Of a DNA stretch of 64,000 nucleotides, positions 1 through 7,867 are shown in pieces. The notes beneath the pieces were generated by a model, which saw only the letters and a program-made list of their open reading frames with translations, made no database searches and was not told the origin of the DNA. The stretch lies in NCBI RefSeq assembly GCF_013607875.1, contig NZ_VDES01000001.1, forward strand, positions 538,316-602,315, in the 5' to 3' direction. How positions within the stretch are numbered: the first letter of the stretch is position 1; every line of letters begins with the position of its first letter. The translations under genes were made by a program, and so were the position numbers. This stretch comes from Blastomonas ursincola (lineage in GTDB: Bacteria > Pseudomonadota > Alphaproteobacteria > Sphingomonadales > Sphingomonadaceae).

Positions 1-2
1 GG

Positions 3-1817
3 CGCGCCGCGCGCTCGCTCTATTGGCGTGGCTGGTCGATGCAGCAGATTTCCGATGAGCTGGCGGTCAAATACGCCACCATCGCAAGCTGGAAAACCCG
101 CGACAAATGGGACGATGCGCCGGTGGTGGTGCGGATGGAGGACGGGCTCCAGGAACGCTACCTCACCCTGATCGCAAAGGAGAACAAATCGGGCAAGGAT
201 TTCAAGGAAATCGACCTGCTGGGGCGGCAGATCGAACGCATGGCGCGGGTGCGCAAGTTCGGCGGCGATGACGGTCGCGAGACCGACCTCAACCCCAATA
301 TCGAACGCCGGAACGATGAAAAGGCGAAGGCCAAGCGCGCCGAGAAACGCAAGAACTGCCTGACGATCGAGCAATATCAGTCGCTTCTCGACGACTTCCA
401 CGATCGCAATTTCGAATATCAGGAGGCCTGGTGGGATCAGCGCCACCAGCGGACCCGCAAGATCCGCAAAAGCCGCCAGGTCGGCGCGACCTGGTATTTT
501 GCGCGCGAAGCCTTCGCCAAGATCGCCGAGATGGCGATCGAGGGCAAACAGCCCCGCAACCAGATTTTCCTGTCGGCTTCGGAGCGCCAGGCGCTCAAGT
601 TCCGGCGCGAGATCACTAACTGGGTTCGCCGCGTCACCGGCATCGAGCTCAAGGGCAAGATCATCATGCTCGACTTCACCGGCTTGCACGGTGATGACGG
701 GCCATCGCTGGATTCGGTCGGCCTCTATCCGCTCTCGACCAACAGCGCGACCGCCCAGGGCGAAAGCGGCGATTTCTATTTCGATGAGTTCTCGTGGGTC
801 GGCGGATTTGCCGAGCTCAACAAGGTCGCCAGCGCCATGGCGACGCACAGCATCTACACCAAGACCTATTTCTCATCGGCCTCGACCAAGACCCATGAGA
901 GCTATGCCTTCTGGTCAGGCGAGGATTGGAACCGGGGCCGCACCAAGGGCGATCAGCGCCCATTCGACCTGTCGCTGAAGAACCTGCGCGATGGCGCCAT
1001 CATGCCCGATGGCAGCTGGCAGCAGATCCTCACCATCCATGACGCAGTAAAGCGGGGCCTGGGCGACCTGGTCGATATCGAGCAGCTGCGGAAAGAATAT
1101 TCGGAAGACTCGTTCCGCAACCTGTTCGAATGCGAGGAAATCGACGACGCACAGTCGAGCTTCCCGTTCGCTCTGATCGGCCCGGCGCGGGTCGACAGCT
1201 TCTACCAGTGGCGGGATTTCAAGCCTGAGCTGATCGGTATGCCTGGCATGCGCCCCTTTGGCGAAAAGCGTGTGTGGCTGGGTTATGACCCGAACAAGCA
1301 AGGTCGCGACGATGCAGCGCTCGCCGTGATCGCGCCGCCGGAAAAGCCGGGTGGCAAGTTCCGCGTGCTTGAAAAGCTGCGGTTCAACGGCATCGACTTC
1401 CAGGGCCAGGCCGACGAAATCCGCAAGGTCGCCCAGCGGTACAACGTCGAAGACATCGCGATCGACACCACCGGCAGTGGCGAGGCGGTGCTGCAGCTGG
1501 TGCTCAAGTGGTTCCCCACCACGCGCCGGATCAATTATTCGGTCGCGGTCAAGGGCGCGCTGGTCATGAAGGGCCAGAACGTCTTCCGGAACCGCCGCAT
1601 CGAGTTCGATGCCGGGTGGAGCGACGTGCAGGCCGCTTTCATGGCCATCCGCCCCACCCTGACCGGCTCGGGCAGGCAGGTCACCTATACCGCCAAGCGC
1701 AATGGCGAGGTGGGCCATGCCGACATCGCCTGGGCGATCCTGCATGCGCTTTCCAATGAACCGATGGACGCCAGCGAGCCGGTCTCGCGCGGGGCCAAGG
1801 TCAAGTTTTTCGACTGA
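3..1817 (+). CDS. P2-like phage terminase large subunit (gpP-like), 5' end outside window
   Basis: Motor ATPase that cuts and packages phage DNA into proheads. The frame is open back to the first bases, and the codons before the first ATG (39) read like the N-terminal HTH region of this family, so the gene starts upstream of the window. Counting from that ATG, a Walker A-like stretch SRQVGATWYFAREAF lies near residues 146-160, the Walker B stretch FYFDEFSW near 246-253, and the nuclease-domain start GYDPNKQGRDDAAL near 415-428. It is 18 nt upstream of the portal gene on the same strand. Family assignment is from motif recognition. Confidence 0.9.
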   Translation, partial: RAARSLYWRGWSMQQISDELAVKYATIASWKTRDKWDDAPVVVRMEDGLQERYLTLIAKENKSGKDFKEIDLLGRQIERMARVRKFGGDDGRETDLNPNIERRNDEKAKAKRAEKRKNCLTIEQYQSLLDDFHDRNFEYQEAWWDQRHQRTRKIRKSRQVGATWYFAREAFAKIAEMAIEGKQPRNQIFLSASERQALKFRREITNWVRRVTGIELKGKIIMLDFTGLHGDDGPSLDSVGLYPLSTNSATAQGESGDFYFDEFSWVGGFAELNKVASAMATHSIYTKTYFSSASTKTHESYAFWSGEDWNRGRTKGDQRPFDLSLKNLRDGAIMPDGSWQQILTIHDAVKRGLGDLVDIEQLRKEYSEDSFRNLFECEEIDDAQSSFPFALIGPARVDSFYQWRDFKPELIGMPGMRPFGEKRVWLGYDPNKQGRDDAALAVIAPPEKPGGKFRVLEKLRFNGIDFQGQADEIRKVAQRYNVEDIAIDTTGSGEAVLQLVLKWFPTTRRINYSVAVKGALVMKGQNVFRNRRIEFDAGWSDVQAAFMAIRPTLTGSGRQVTYTAKRNGEVGHADIAWAILHALSNEPMDASEPVSRGAKVKFFD

Positions 1818-1834
1818 TCACAAGAGGACAGGCC

Positions 1835-2884
1835 ATGAGCGAGAGCACTGACATCATACCCGCCGCGCCCGCCCAGGTGCATGCGCCTGGCAGCGGCGGC
1901 GGCGGACGCGTTTTCACCTTCGGGGATCCGGAAAGCGTGATGGATGGGCGCGAGCTCTGGTCGTACTTCGAGATGTGGAAGAACGGGCGCTGGTATGAGC
2001 CGCCGATGCCGATGACCAAGCTGGCGAAATCGTTCAACATGTCGCCGCACCACCGCAGCGCGATCGCGCTCAAGGTCAATCTGCTGCTCAAGTATTTCAC
2101 CCCGACCCGCTGGCTCGATCGCGCCAATTTCGAGCGCTGGGCCATCGACTTCCTGCAGATGGGCAATGCCTATCTGGAGCGGATCGATAATATGGGCGGA
2201 CGGGTGATGACGCTCCGGCACAGCCCGGCGATCTTCACGCGCGTCGGCAGCGAGCCGGGCACAATGTTCTTCGTCAAGGGGCCGCTGGGCCATGATCACG
2301 AATTTCGGCCGAATAGCGTCTTCCATCTGCTGCAGCCCGATGTGCTGCAGGAGGTCTATGGGGTGCCCGAATGGCTGTCGGCGCTGCAAGCGGGGCTGCT
2401 CAACGAGAATGCCACCTTGTTCCGCCGCCGGTACTATCTCAACGGGGCGCATGCCGGTTTCATCCTGTACCTCTCCGATCCGCTCGCCGACACAGAGACA
2501 GTAGATGCAATTGAGGAACGGCTCGAGTCGGCTAAGGGCATCGGCAATTTCAAGAACATGTTCCTGCACGTCCCGAACGGAAAAAAGGACGGCATCCAGG
2601 TGATCCCGATCGCCGATGTCGCGGCGAAGGACGAGTTCCTCAACATCAAGAACGTGACCCGCGATGATCTGCTGGCCGCGCACCGCGTGCCGCCACAGCT
2701 CATCGGAATAATCCCCCAGAACAATGGGGGCTTTGGGGATGTCGGCAAGGCCAGCGACACCTTCTTCGAGAACGAGATCGAGCCGATCCAGCAGCGCATG
2801 CGCCAGCTCAACGAATGGCTGGGCGTCGAGGCCCTTATCTTCGCGCCTCGACCCTCGCCGGCGCCGGGCACGCGCGCTGGATGA
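1835..2884 (+). CDS. P2-like phage portal protein (gpQ, PBSX-type)
   Basis: Portal vertex protein forming the ring through which DNA enters the capsid. The 349-aa length and the order of recognisable segments (ELWSYFEMWKNGRWYEPP, then MGNAYLERIDN, then a C-terminal block containing HRVPPQLIGIIP and NNGGFGDVGKAS) fit the P2 Q family. Start ATG follows an AGAGGA ribosome site. It lies directly after the terminase on the same strand, whereas in P2 itself the two genes are divergent. No scaffold or capsid gene follows, so the morphogenesis block is incomplete on this side. Confidence 0.9.
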   Translation: MSESTDIIPAAPAQVHAPGSGGGGRVFTFGDPESVMDGRELWSYFEMWKNGRWYEPPMPMTKLAKSFNMSPHHRSAIALKVNLLLKYFTPTRWLDRANFERWAIDFLQMGNAYLERIDNMGGRVMTLRHSPAIFTRVGSEPGTMFFVKGPLGHDHEFRPNSVFHLLQPDVLQEVYGVPEWLSALQAGLLNENATLFRRRYYLNGAHAGFILYLSDPLADTETVDAIEERLESAKGIGNFKNMFLHVPNGKKDGIQVIPIADVAAKDEFLNIKNVTRDDLLAAHRVPPQLIGIIPQNNGGFGDVGKASDTFFENEIEPIQQRMRQLNEWLGVEALIFAPRPSPAPGTRAG

Positions 2885-2978
2885 CCTGCTAACCCTGCCG
2901 CGAAAGCGGCGGGGGCAGAGGCGCGCCAACGCCTCGAACCGACGGACCTGACCCGCCACAATCCAACCGATCCTGCCC

Positions 2979-3613
2979 ATGGAACAGGGGACCGGATCAT
3001 CCCGCCTGCCGACTCGGCACGGGAACAAATATGGAACAAACGTGATGGAGTCGAGTCTCTCTTCCGTGCAGCCGGTGTCACCGGTTGCCCCCTATATCGG
3101 CGGCAAGCGCAAGCTCGCAAAGCGCCTGTGCGCCATGATCGACCAGGTCGACCACCAGACCTATGCGGAGCCATTTGTCGGGATGGGCGGCGTTTTCTTC
3201 CGGCGCTCGCATCGTCCACCATGCGAGGCCATCAACGACTGGTCACGCGAGGTGCACAATTTCTTCCGGGTGCTGCAGGTGCATTACCTGGCATTCCTTG
3301 AGATGATGCGCTTCCAGATCACATCGCGGGCCGAATTCGAGAGGCTTGTGCTAGAGAAGCCCGAGACGCTCACAGATATGCAGCGCGCCGCCAGGTTCCT
3401 CTATCTGCAGCGCACCAGTTTCGGCGGCAAGGTGGTGGGGCGGAACTTTGGCGTCTCACTTGGTCGAGGGGGCCATTTCGATGTGACCAAGCTGCAGCCG
3501 CTCCTCGAGGCAGTACATGAGCGCCTGTCGGCAGTTGTGATCGAGCGGATGCGCTGGGCCGACTTCATCCGCAGATATGATCGGCCAGGCACCCTGTTCT
3601 ACCTCGACCCGCC
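2979..3613 (+). pseudogene. DNA adenine methylase, N-terminal fragment (split by transposon)
   Basis: First part of a D12-class (Dam-like) adenine-N6 methyltransferase. The SAM-binding motif is visible as APYIGGKRKLAKRL and the AEPFVGMGGVFF motif follows. The catalytic region begins as LFYLDPP and is then cut by the inverted repeat of the ISL3 element. The protein otherwise runs into transposon sequence and stops. Translation may start at 2979 or at the ATG at 3045. The missing end lies at 6766-7023, and the gene can be rejoined in frame by removing the element and one target copy. Confidence 0.85.
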
Positions 3614-3636
3614 GGCTATCGTGCGTTTGAGGTGGA
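3614..3636 (+). repeat. Left terminal inverted repeat of the ISL3 element
   Basis: Twenty-three bases, starting GGCTATCGTGCGTTTGAGG, exactly complementary to 6743-6765. The 8-bp target copy GACCCGCC lies immediately outside (3606-3613). Confidence 0.95.
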
Positions 3637-3643
3637 AAGGGGG

Positions 3644-4945
3644 TCAGAAGGTGTGGGCTTCCAAATCATCGATAATGGTGGATAGCGGTATGCCAATGCC
3701 CAGGCTGTAAGTCAGTGGGCGGGGTTCAAGATCGAACTCATCGAAATACATCCGCAGATCAGCCTTGGGCACCAGGTTGCCGTATTTGAGCAGGGCCTTC
3801 GCCCTCAACTGATCGAAGCTGTAGCCATAGCCATCAGCGTTCATCCGATCGAGCAGACCGTTGAAATTCTCGACCCCGGCACTGGTATAGCTGGCATCGA
3901 AATAGTTGAAGATCAGCGTGCCCCAGACCTTCAGGTTACGTTTGATTGGTCCGTAAAACTTGCGGATCGATGATGGCATATCGCCCTGCCAGGCCATGAG
4001 CGCCTGCTCTGCCTTAGTCCGCCCCTCCATCTCGAAAATGTCGAAGAACTTCTCCTTCCAGGTGTAGCTGAGCTTGAGCACCTCGTGCAGCTCGACCACC
4101 TCGGCCAATCGGTCCTGGGCGTTCCTATCAAGGTCATCCCAGCGTTTCAGGAACAGCCGGCGCATGTTGGCCATGCGAACACGGGCCTCAGGCTCCAGCT
4201 GGGCCTGCACAGCCCGCCGGGCTTCATCCATCGCCTCATTGGCCATCCGAACCACATGGAACTTGTCGATGACGATGAGCGCCTTGGGGAAAAACTCGCC
4301 CGCCAGATTGCGATAGGGGAAATACATGTCCTGGCAGAACACCTCGACCCGCTCGGGGTCTTCCGCCTGGCACAGCAGAGCTCGGATGTCCGTTTCGTCA
4401 CGCCCTGGCAGCAGCTCAAGTGCCGTCGCGTTTTCGACGTCATATGCCACCCACCGAGCCCGCTTTTTCAGGAACTTCTCATCAACGCCAAGCACGCGGG
4501 GGCATTGGAAGCGATAGTCCTGGAGCTTCTCGGCCGCCACGGATTTGAATATCCGCTTCACCAGGGTGGATTCTACCGCATGGAAGGTCGCAGCATCCTC
4601 GAACGTCCGCTTGATCGCTGACAGGGCGATGTCGTCATACAGCCGATTGGTGACCCTGTGCGTGTCGTGCAGATCGGGCAGTTCTTCGTTGTGCACCCGC
4701 CCGCAATTGCCGCATTTCCACCGTTGGACATTGACCAGCAGCCACGTTGGTGCGGGATCAAGCCTGCGGTCACGAACACGCAGCTGTCGTTTGCCATGCC
4801 GATCCATCCGCGCCTTGAAACAGCACATCGGGATGCGCCGCTGGGTCGGTTCGCACGGAACCTGCACCTCCACGACACGCCCGTCGCTGTCTTTGATGAC
4901 GATAGGATCAGCGGCTTCGAGATGGTCGAGCCGCAGCCAGTTCAT
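3644..4945 (-). CDS. ISL3-family DDE transposase
   Basis: Transposase of the ISL3 (IS204/IS1001/IS1096/IS1165) family, 433 aa, a usual length. An N-terminal zinc-binding segment is visible at CFKARMD and WKCGNCGRVHNEELPD (about residues 42-92). The DDE triad can be placed at D155 (VLGVDEKFLKKR), D227 (VIDKFHVVRMANEAMD) and E359 (TSAGVENFNGLL). The start overlaps the stop of the upstream ribbon-helix-helix gene by 4 nt, so the two are translationally coupled. The stop lies 8 bases inside the left inverted repeat, so the gene is complete. Confidence 0.95.
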   Translation of the reverse strand: MNWLRLDHLEAADPIVIKDSDGRVVEVQVPCEPTQRRIPMCCFKARMDRHGKRQLRVRDRRLDPAPTWLLVNVQRWKCGNCGRVHNEELPDLHDTHRVTNRLYDDIALSAIKRTFEDAATFHAVESTLVKRIFKSVAAEKLQDYRFQCPRVLGVDEKFLKKRARWVAYDVENATALELLPGRDETDIRALLCQAEDPERVEVFCQDMYFPYRNLAGEFFPKALIVIDKFHVVRMANEAMDEARRAVQAQLEPEARVRMANMRRLFLKRWDDLDRNAQDRLAEVVELHEVLKLSYTWKEKFFDIFEMEGRTKAEQALMAWQGDMPSSIRKFYGPIKRNLKVWGTLIFNYFDASYTSAGVENFNGLLDRMNADGYGYSFDQLRAKALLKYGNLVPKADLRMYFDEFDLEPRPLTYSLGIGIPLSTIIDDLEAHTF

Positions 4946-5133
4946 TCTGAATTTTGGTCCAATGCTTTCCGGATCAATCGGCGTGCGGCCTCAGGTCTTG
5001 CTGGCAAATCTGGCTGTGCCTCACGCCATTGATCTAGAGCGTCCAAGTCGGCCCGCTCCATGCGCAATCGGACAGGTTCACTGTCCACCGGGGGCCGCCC
5101 CATCCTCTTTTTGTGCTCATTAAGTGTTGACAT
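4942..5133 (-). CDS. Small ribbon-helix-helix-type protein of the transposon
   Basis: A 63-aa basic protein. KKRMGRPP resembles an AT-hook, and the following VRLRMERADLDALDQWREA and PEAARRLIRKALDQ have the strand-helix-helix pattern of CopG/Arc-like DNA binders. Its stop codon overlaps the transposase start (ATGA), forming a two-gene operon. A role as autorepressor or transposase accessory factor is inferred from size, fold pattern and position only. Confidence 0.7.
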   Translation of the reverse strand: MSTLNEHKKRMGRPPVDSEPVRLRMERADLDALDQWREAQPDLPARPEAARRLIRKALDQNSE

Positions 5134-5218
5134 GACCTCTTTATGAGCACATAAACAACGGGCGTCAAGAGAGTTCGCACCTCCCGAGACGCCCTAACTC
5201 GAACCAAGGATCATACCC

Positions 5219-5356
5219 ATGGCGCAAGCTGTCATCACCAATAGAGCGAAATCCGTTAGCGAGCAAACCCGTGTTCTGCGGGACAATCGTGCCCGCCTGC
5301 TTCGTCGCCTCTGGGCCGAGCACAACCAGGACGGGAGCGCCAGCTATGAACGTTAA
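5219..5356 (+). CDS. Very small uncharacterised passenger protein
   Basis: A 45-aa reading frame beginning MAQAVITNRAKSVSEQT and ending SYER, basic and predicted helical. It overlaps the next gene in the ATGA-like manner of coupled genes (next ATG at 5346). The divergent space to the ribbon-helix-helix gene (5134-5218) would hold both promoters and includes a 7-bp inverted repeat (GGGCGTC at 5160-5166, GACGCCC at 5188-5194). I do not recognise a family. Confidence 0.45.
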   Translation: MAQAVITNRAKSVSEQTRVLRDNRARLLRRLWAEHNQDGSASYER

Positions 5357-5618
5357 GACCATCCAGCATGGCGATGAGATCGAGGCCCGCGGCTTTGTGA
5401 TCGATGAGGATGCCGATGCGGCTCTGAAGGACATCGGCGTCGGTCTGAACGCCATCGCCTTCATTTGCGACGAAGCACACCTGGGCGATGCCATGGCCGA
5501 GATCTCCGGCGCCGACATCGCATCGATCTTGCGAGTATTTGGCCGGCAGGCTGAAATGATCCATGCTCAGGCTGTTTTCGCGAATCGTGCCCAGGCCCGT
5601 CCCCGCAACGTCCATTGA
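5346..5618 (+). CDS. Small uncharacterised passenger protein
   Basis: A 90-aa acidic protein starting MNVKTIQHGDEIEARGF, with start chosen because it overlaps the stop of the preceding small gene. It has no transmembrane segment or recognisable motif. It lies in the space between the transposase operon and the BRO gene and is inside the inverted repeats, so it moves with the element. Function unknown. Confidence 0.5.
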   Translation: MNVKTIQHGDEIEARGFVIDEDADAALKDIGVGLNAIAFICDEAHLGDAMAEISGADIASILRVFGRQAEMIHAQAVFANRAQARPRNVH

Positions 5619-5676
5619 GAAAGACGACATCAGTTCAATGGATGCCATCTCCTTATCTCGCTCGACGATGCACGGG

Positions 5677-5825
5677 CTATGTTGAACATAGGGCGTGAGC
5701 GGTGATGTCGGGTCGACATGCAAAGGGTGTCCAAACTTTGGACACCCTTGAGCACCAACCAAAGGGTGTAAGTTGAGCTTACACCCCTGCTGTCAACGGA
5801 AAGGGTGTGAGTTTAGCTCATACCC
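5677..5825 (+). promoter_or_regulatory. Array of five dyad-symmetric hairpins upstream of the BRO gene
   Basis: Five consecutive inverted repeats: CTATGT/ACATAG (5677-5691), ATGTCG/CGACAT (5705-5719), a 27-bp palindrome with 13-bp arms and one central base (5723-5749), then two 23-bp dyads with 9-bp arms (5764-5786 and 5803-5825). The last three begin with GGGTGT at 5725, 5764 and 5803, exactly 39 bp apart. Their inner arms differ but stay complementary (CCA/TGG, AAG/CTT, GAG/CTC), with one mismatch in the third. This could be an operator array or structured 5' RNA. A degenerate copy occurs inside the BRO gene at 6004-6026. Confidence 0.7.
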
Positions 5826-5848
5826 CTCAGATCAGACCAGGAGCGGTC

Positions 5849-6655
5849 ATGAGCAACCCAATAATCGCGTTCGATTTTGAGCAATCTCCCCTTCGCACAG
5901 TCGAGCGACAGGGAGAGCCCTGGTTCATTTTGGCTGATGTCTGCCGCACGCTGGACATCAAAAACGCCTCCCAAGCAGCCGAGAGGTTGGATGCCGATGA
6001 AAAGGGTATATACTTTTCAGATACCCCTGGCGGTCGTCAGGAGGTGATCATTATCAACGAGCCAGGCCTGTATTCGCTGATCCTTCGATCGCAAGGGGCG
6101 ACCCGGCCAGGAACAGTTGCCTTCCGCTTCCGAAAATTCGTCACTGGCGACCTCCTGCCAACGCTGCGGAAGAAGGGTTTCTACGGCGAGCGCAACACCA
6201 TCAAGGCTGTCCAGTCTCGCAATGCCATGCAAAATCAAGTCATGCGGGTGATGGAAAAGCTCAGGAATACAAGGGATGTAGCCGTTCGCCGGGTGCTCTG
6301 GGACATGCTCAATGGCATGTGCTCGGACCTTGGCATCGCTACGCCCGCCATAGAAACCCTGGGTCGAGATCAGCCTGGTGTGCCTGATATTCTGACCCGC
6401 TTCTGGTCTCTGTTCGATGACCTGGAGGGCGATGGTGTTGCTGTGAACCTGCATCGCATCAAAAACATGGTGGCGATAAATGTCCCGCAAATCAGGCAGT
6501 TATTCATTGATCGGGACATCAGCTTCAACTTTGACAGGGACTTCCGCGAGGCAGTGAAGCAATCCACTGACCCCCGTTACATCAAGTCCGCCAGTGTGAA
6601 CTGCAAGGACGGCAAGGTCCGTGACTGTCTGATCTTTGAGCGGTCGATCATCTGA
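5849..6655 (+). CDS. BRO family (BRO-N domain) protein
   Basis: A 268-aa protein. Residues 1-105 form a BRO-N/antirepressor DNA-binding domain, seen in WFILADVCRTLDI, the ADEKG...DTPGGRQEVIIINEPG block, YSLILRS and FRKFVTGDLLPTLRKKG. The remaining 150 residues match nothing I know. The ATG at 5849 was chosen for its GGAGCGG ribosome site; an ATG at 5807 lies inside the third hairpin. BRO-N proteins usually act in phage or virus regulation. Here the gene is cargo of an ISL3 element, so its target is unclear. Confidence 0.88.
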   Translation: MSNPIIAFDFEQSPLRTVERQGEPWFILADVCRTLDIKNASQAAERLDADEKGIYFSDTPGGRQEVIIINEPGLYSLILRSQGATRPGTVAFRFRKFVTGDLLPTLRKKGFYGERNTIKAVQSRNAMQNQVMRVMEKLRNTRDVAVRRVLWDMLNGMCSDLGIATPAIETLGRDQPGVPDILTRFWSLFDDLEGDGVAVNLHRIKNMVAINVPQIRQLFIDRDISFNFDRDFREAVKQSTDPRYIKSASVNCKDGKVRDCLIFERSII

Positions 6656-6742
6656 AGCCCTAAGCCCAGCTTAGACCTTCACCTTACATCCCAGCCATCC
6701 ACCTGATCTGCACGAGCCCATGCCTCGTGTGGACAGGCTGCA

Positions 6743-6765
6743 TCCACCTCAAACGCACGATAGCC
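6743..6765 (-). repeat. Right terminal inverted repeat of the ISL3 element
   Basis: Exact reverse complement of 3614-3636. The outer target copy TACCCGCC (6766-6773) differs from the left copy at its first base only. Confidence 0.95.
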
Positions 6766-7023
6766 TACCCGCCCTATTATCGCTGCGAAGGCGACTATGG
6801 CGAAGGGATGTTCGCTCGAACCGAGTTCGCGGAGATGGCAGAGCTGCTGGCACAGGTGAAGGGTCGGTTCATCCTCTCGATCAACGACCACCCGGAGATC
6901 CGCGCAACCTTCGCGCGCTTTCACCTCGAGCCGGTGCAGGTGGGTTACAGCATCGGCGGCGGCAACAAGCAGGCCAAATTCGGCGAGCTGATCGTGACGC
7001 CAAGCCGGTTAACCAGTCGTTAG
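6766..7023 (+). pseudogene. DNA adenine methylase, C-terminal fragment
   Basis: Second part of the methylase split by the ISL3 element. Reading continues as PPYYRCEGDYGEGMF, then FAEMAELLAQVKGRFILSIN and a C-terminal GELIVTP, which matches the end of D12-class adenine methylases. With the fragment at 2979-3613 it makes a protein of about 290 aa. It has no start codon of its own outside transposon sequence, so it is most likely not translated into a working enzyme. Confidence 0.85.
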
Positions 7024-7329
7024 GTATCGCCGTCTAGAGCATGGGGTCTCCCAATCTTGGGCTAGGCCCCAAAGCTGCGACCCAGGCTGAAAGGCCAAAC
7101 TAAGGGCCGATGCGCACCCCCCACTCCGCGCCTCGGCCCTTTCCTTTGCCCGCGATCGACGCCTGGTGGCCCTCCTCCCTGCCCCTGACACCCCTCGCGG
7201 CGAAGGCCATCGCCCCCACCCCGCGCGCCGCGCTCGCCCCCACGCTCCACTTTCGGCTTCTTGGCCGGGTTTTTGTGCAAATCAGGCGGTGGCCGTAAAT
7301 CCTTGGGAGGGCCCCCCCCCTGGGAAAAA
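7024..7329. other. Intergenic region without a supportable gene
   Basis: Very GC-rich sequence between the methylase remnant and the octamer array. Open frames on both strands lack ribosome sites and have the low-complexity Arg/Ala/Pro composition of GC-rich shadow frames. It ends in a run of ten C (about 7312-7320). Confidence 0.5.
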
Positions 7330-7570
7330 CCCTACATTCCCTACATCGATCGAAAACAGGGCCTAAAGCACTGGAATTGCTTGGAAAAAATGTAGGGTTC
7401 CAAACCCTACATCGTCCTACATTTTAGACCCGACAATCCTATGTCATTGATGAATATATGTTTTTTTCATTCAATATATAGGGTTCTATCAATCCTATCT
7501 GGTAGGGAAGATGTAGGGAAAATGTAGGGTCGCAAACCCGCAGAAATCCTTGGATGTAGGGAATGTAGGG
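7330..7570. repeat. ATGTAGGG octamer array, possible replication origin
   Basis: Eight exact copies of ATGTAGGG or its complement lie at 7330, 7339, 7390, 7405, 7511, 7522, 7554 and 7563, with near matches such as 7415-7422. Copies occur in pairs 9-11 bp apart. Those at 7390 and 7405 form a 10-bp-arm inverted repeat (7390-7412). The middle (7436-7500) is markedly AT-rich for this genome and includes a run of seven T. Iterons around an AT-rich tract are the layout of plasmid and phage-satellite origins. No initiator gene is adjacent, so this may be a remnant. Confidence 0.65.
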
Positions 7571-7751
7571 TGTTTCCCACGCATAGGCGGCAACCTTGGC
7601 AGCTTGACGGGAAACTGCGAAATTTTCGCCAGCGTGCCAGTGCCGCGCCAAGATCATCGATCGCGGGGATCGTTATGCAGTTCTATGCGGGTGGGGACGC
7701 TGGCCAGGTCGGCCGAAGCCCCCCGACGAGAAGCGTTGAGCAGGCATATGC

Positions 7752-7834
7752 GCGATCCCAAAAGCGGCATGGCGGCTTTGCCTCGCTTCTAAAAAATTTC
7801 TGACATTCAGCTATCGACCCCAATTCGGACATTC
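7752..7834 (+). repeat. 83-bp dispersed repeat, copy A
   Basis: Begins GCGATCCCAAAAGCGGCATG and is an imperfect direct copy of 8394-8476, of the same length. Shared blocks include GCGATCCC, AAAGCGGCA and CGACCCC. It overlaps a short spurious open frame and lies just upstream of the gene at 7868. Confidence 0.7.
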
Positions 7835-7867
7835 GACTTTGGCAAGTGCTTATGGCAAGCGTTTGTA

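Larger units (their letters stand above)
3614..6765. mobile_element. ISL3-family transposon with passenger genes
   Basis: A 3152-bp element bounded by perfect 23-bp terminal inverted repeats (outer bases GGCTATCGTGCG). It is flanked by 8-bp direct repeats, GACCCGCC on the left and TACCCGCC on the right (7 of 8 identical), as expected for ISL3 insertion. Contents: ISL3 transposase and a ribbon-helix-helix gene on the minus strand, and two small genes, a hairpin array and a BRO-domain gene on the plus strand. Deleting it restores the DPPYYRCEGDYG motif of the interrupted methylase. ISL3 elements with extra cargo are known; a BRO cargo is unusual in my knowledge. Confidence 0.93.
1..7600. mobile_element. 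P2-like prophage edge (right boundary approximate)
   Basis: Terminase, portal and a phage-type adenine methylase lie in one direction, followed by an origin-like repeat array. Host-style genes begin by about 9.4 kb. I saw no integrase or attachment site in this part, so both limits are estimates and the prophage extends left beyond the window. Confidence 0.6.

Noticed and set aside
5723-5825. CRISPR-like periodic repeats
   Set aside because: Only three units, with arms that differ between units and constant 16-bp spacers too short for a CRISPR array; no cas genes nearby.
7570-7803. Short frame upstream of the orphan gene
   Set aside because: It runs through the octamer array and repeat copy A and lacks a ribosome site.
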